Assembly (NCBI RefSeq): GCF_040869045.1
Contig: NC_090319.1
Coordinates: forward strand, 390,553,601-390,617,600
Origin: Eurosta solidaginis
Taxonomy: Eukaryota > Arthropoda > Insecta > Diptera > Tephritidae
DNA length: 64,000 nt
Reading direction: 5' to 3'
The notes beneath the pieces are model-generated. The model did not search any database. It was given only the letters and a program-made list of their open reading frames with translations, and was not told the DNA's origin. Below, one piece after another: positions 61,301-64,000 of this stretch (position 1 is the first letter of the stretch; each line of letters starts with the position of its first letter). Both the position numbers and the translations under genes were made by a program.

Positions 61301-62258
61301 ATAAGCTAAAACAACAACACAATATTGACTTGACATTTATTATTAAATATGTGGACGATGTTTTCGCAATAGCAAAACGCAGTGACGTGAATAAATTTCA
61401 AGAGACGCTAAACAAATACCACCATAAAATCCAGTTCACTATGGAAATGGAGGAAAACGCGAATATTCCTTTCCTTGATGTTCGTATACACAGAAAAAAC
61501 AATAATATTAAATTAGATTGGTACTCAAAACCAACATCCTCTGGCCGCCTAATTAACTTTTTCTCCTCCCAACCAACCAAATACAAAATCAACACAGCGA
61601 AGAATGTGATAAATAAAATACTGACCATAAGCCATCAAGATTTTCATGACGCCAACAAAGAGAAGATACATTTGATTTTAAGAAATAATAATTACCCCAA
61701 CTACCTAATACACGAATTGATTAACCAGGCGATCATAAAAACCAGTAACCACCTCAAAAAATTACCAGACGCAGCAACAACAGACACTAAGAAATACCGC
61801 AGTGTGACATATATTCCTAAGCTCAGTCCTTTAGTCGATCACAACATAATTAAACAACAAAACATCGCACTAGCTTACAAGTCCAACAATACACTGTCCA
61901 AAATATACACAAAAACAAAGACTCCAATAGACAAGCAACAACAAAACAACGTGATATACAAAATAGAATGTACAGGAAAGGAGAACGAAAACTGTGATAA
62001 AACATACATTCGGACGGCAAAGCGGGCGCTAGGTGTTCGCATTGCCGAACACGCAGCTGATATTAGAAAACAAAAACAGAGCACTGCACTGTCACAGCAC
62101 ATACTCAACTGTGGCCATACAGCTGATTTCATGAACATCAAAATTATTGATAACGAAAAAAGGGAAAGTTTGCACATTTGAAACAACTGGCAAACGACGA
62201 TGAACAGAAAGGAGGACAGCGACAATATCGCCGCTGCATACATGCTATGCTTGAGTAA
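61300..62258 (+). pseudogene. Penelope-like element: RT end plus GIY-YIG endonuclease
   Basis: The open frame to 62181 starts inside the RT with IKYVDDVFAIAKRSD (YVDD catalytic box) and NIPFLDVRI. The endonuclease domain then shows VIYKIEC (GIY part), CDKTYIRTAKRALGVRIAEH, where the usual YIG is YIR, and SQHILNCGHTADF. A one-base shift near 62178 separates the last block (EQKGGQRQYRRCIHAMLE, stop 62256-62258). It is 5'-truncated against an LTR. Confidence 0.8.
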
Positions 62259-62520
62259 ATAAATAAATTAGTAATGACAAGACTACGACGTAGGGTGGTA
62301 CTGATATTTTAGTTTTATATGTGTGTTCTTTTTGTCCAATATTGTTGTAAGTGTAATTTAATGTTTTCATGTTAATTTCTATGTGTTGTGACATTTTGTT
62401 TCTTTATTTATTTATTTATTTGAAAATAAAAATAGTGTAGCCCTGAAGAGGCTGAAATATTCAGCGAAACGTCGGGCGAAAGGTAAAATAAATCTCTATT
62501 TGTACCAGGAAATATTAGAT
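62259..62520 (+). mobile_element. Penelope-like element 3' terminus
   Basis: Contains (TTTA)n near 62402-62420, then CCTGAAGAGGCTGAAATATT and GCGAAACGTCGGG, the terminal motif typical of Penelope-like elements. Confidence 0.65.
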
Positions 62521-62576
62521 CAGACTAGCCTACTCAAAAATACATGTACATAATCGAACTGATCGCAAAAATACAA

Positions 62577-64000
62577 TTAAATTTTTTGTTAAAATTTGAC
62601 TTAAATTTTTTTTAAGTGGGTATTCGTCATCCGATTTTGCAAATTTTTATTTAGAACACATAGTAATAGGAGTAACGTTCCTACCAAATTTCATCATGAT
62701 ATCTTCAGCGACTGCCAAATTACATATTGCAAAACTTTTAACTTACCTTAATTTAAAAGTGGGCGGTGCCACGCCCATTGTCTAAAATTTTACTAATTTT
62801 CTATTCTGCGTCATAACGTCAACCCACCGACCAAGTTTCATCGCTTTATCTGTCTTTAGTAATTAATTATCGCACTTTTTCGGTTTTTCGAAATTTTCGA
62901 ATTCGAAAAAGTGGGCGGTGTTATGGTCCGATTTCGTTCATTTTAAATAGCGATCTGAGATGAGTGCCCAGAAACATACATACCAAATTTCATTAGGATA
63001 CCTCAAAATTTACTCAAGTTATCGTGTTTACGGACAGACGGACGGACACGGCTAAATTAATTTCTTTTTTCGCCCAGATCATTTTGATATATAGAAGTCT
63101 ATATCTATCTCGATTAGTGTATGCTCTGCTCAGCTGAGTATGAAAAATTGTGTACTCGTTAAGGTTTCGTGGGATATTTTGAAATAAAAACTAAATAATG
63201 TTGAAAAAGGAAGAAAATATTTTTTTTGTATGATGATTGTTCTATTCACGTCACCTCACAGTGTTTATCAATTTATCTGTTTAAAAAATTGGTCTGCTTA
63301 GTGTATTTTTATTTTGTAATAAAGAAAAAAATATATACTCATAAGCAGATAGCCTGGTAAGAACGCCACGTGAATAGTCTAAATATGTTTAATCAGTAGT
63401 GTGTTAAGTAACCTCTTGTACTTGCAGACAATTATGCGTTTTGTTAAATGCGGAGTATATTTATTGGACATTTGCCGAAATTATTGATGAGGAAGTAATT
63501 AAATTTGCTGCTTCCATGGTTCGTTTACTTAACATGATATTGTTGACGTCGCCTGAACTCTTTGAACTGCGCGATTCGTTGCGAAACATTACAAATGATC
63601 AATCAGCAGATTTATTTAAATGCCTTTATAAAAGTTGGTCTCACTGTCCGGTATCAACGCTTTCATTATGCCTGCTAGCGCAAAGCTATCATTACGTATC
63701 GGAACTCGTCGTACTATTGTAAGTACCCAAGTAGAAATCGTTACAAATTGTCATACATACGTAGTGGGTTAATTTTTGAGAGAAGTTATTATGAGATACG
63801 TTCTTACCCTACAATTCTTACCCTTTCAGCTACTAAAAACAAGCTGGAAAATAAGTGGCTATCTTACGGGAATCCCAAATATCACTCACTTTTAGTTTTA
63901 TTTTTTAGTTTAGTCTTGCAGCATTTCCATAAAAGCAACCATCTCTCACTAGTTTTTGCTTGTCAAACATGATACCACCACCACTATTCAGCCATAGCCA
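62577..64000 (+). repeat. Partial duplication of the Vac14 exon g region
   Basis: It matches 40323-41640 base by base apart from about 1-3% substitutions and a block of roughly 110-120 bp near 62805-62935 absent from the first copy. It begins inside element R7, contains an intact exon g, and continues past the window. Confidence 0.9.
63428..63718 (+). CDS. Vac14: Second copy of Vac14 exon g
   Basis: Open in the same phase with intact CTTGCAG acceptor and GTAAGT donor. Four changes separate it from 41047-41337: two silent, plus Arg to Trp (YIYRTF to YIYWTF) and His to Tyr (SYHHV to SYHYV). It lies 14.9 kb after the Vac14 stop codon, so it is not part of the transcript described above. It could start a tandem partial gene copy or reflect an unmerged allele in the assembly. 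Confidence 0.8.

Noticed and set aside
63428..63718. Second exon g as an alternative exon of the described Vac14 transcript
   Set aside because: It lies 14.9 kb beyond the stop codon and last exon, inside a larger duplicated block.

Overview
This is a piece of an insect nuclear genome, most likely a higher fly and probably a tephritid fruit fly. Genes are split by introns with GT..AG borders, the host protein reads as a fly/animal VAC14, and the rest is dense, nested transposable elements (TEs). No bacterial, viral-genome or CRISPR organisation was seen. The tephritid assignment is inference from remembered repeat families, not from a search.

Host gene. One gene runs through most of the window on the + strand: Vac14, the HEAT-repeat scaffold of the PIKfyve/FIG4 complex that makes PI(3,5)P2. 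Ten exons were placed at 6117-6337, 6399-6519, 7290-7413, 7481-7683, 15887-16010, 36778-36886, 41047-41337, 48036-48115, 48207-48369 and 48419-48557. All splice phases agree and the sum is 1575 bp (524 codons plus stop). The N-terminal third of the protein lies before the window. Introns are either tiny (49-91 bp) or inflated by TEs (up to 20.8 kb). The 291-bp exon 41047-41337 and its flanks recur at 62577-64000, beyond the stop codon, as a partial duplication or an assembly haplotig.

Layout. 1-5358: two head-to-tail units of an LTR element whose gag lies antisense to the LTR promoter. 5640-6060: LINE endonuclease scrap. 6117-7683: Vac14 exons. 7684-15886: intron with PIF/Harbinger, Mutator-like and Penelope pieces and a large foldback. 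16011-36777: intron with a solo LTR, a 5.9-kb hAT (8-bp target duplication) carrying a Harbinger MITE and a Helitron, and a Ty3/gypsy element (LTRs 24399-24589 and 36345-36494). The gypsy pol frame is interrupted by an 8.55-kb insert with inverted termini (26356-34908). That insert carries decayed pieces of a zinc-finger gene, a piece of a succinyl-CoA synthetase alpha gene with its introns, and LINE fragments. 36887-48035: introns with SINEs, hAT elements and LINE tails. 48558-62576: downstream TEs including a nearly intact two-gene Harbinger transposon (55927-58878), a CR1-like LINE, MITEs, an LTR and a Penelope element.

The TEs do not form a pathway, but they give a relative insertion history. 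Several insertions can be proved from target duplications and from a related copy that preserves the empty site. The best candidates for something undescribed are the 8.55-kb host-gene-carrying insert, the LTR family with antisense gag, and the Harbinger element whose Myb-like gene has its start codon split by an intron.
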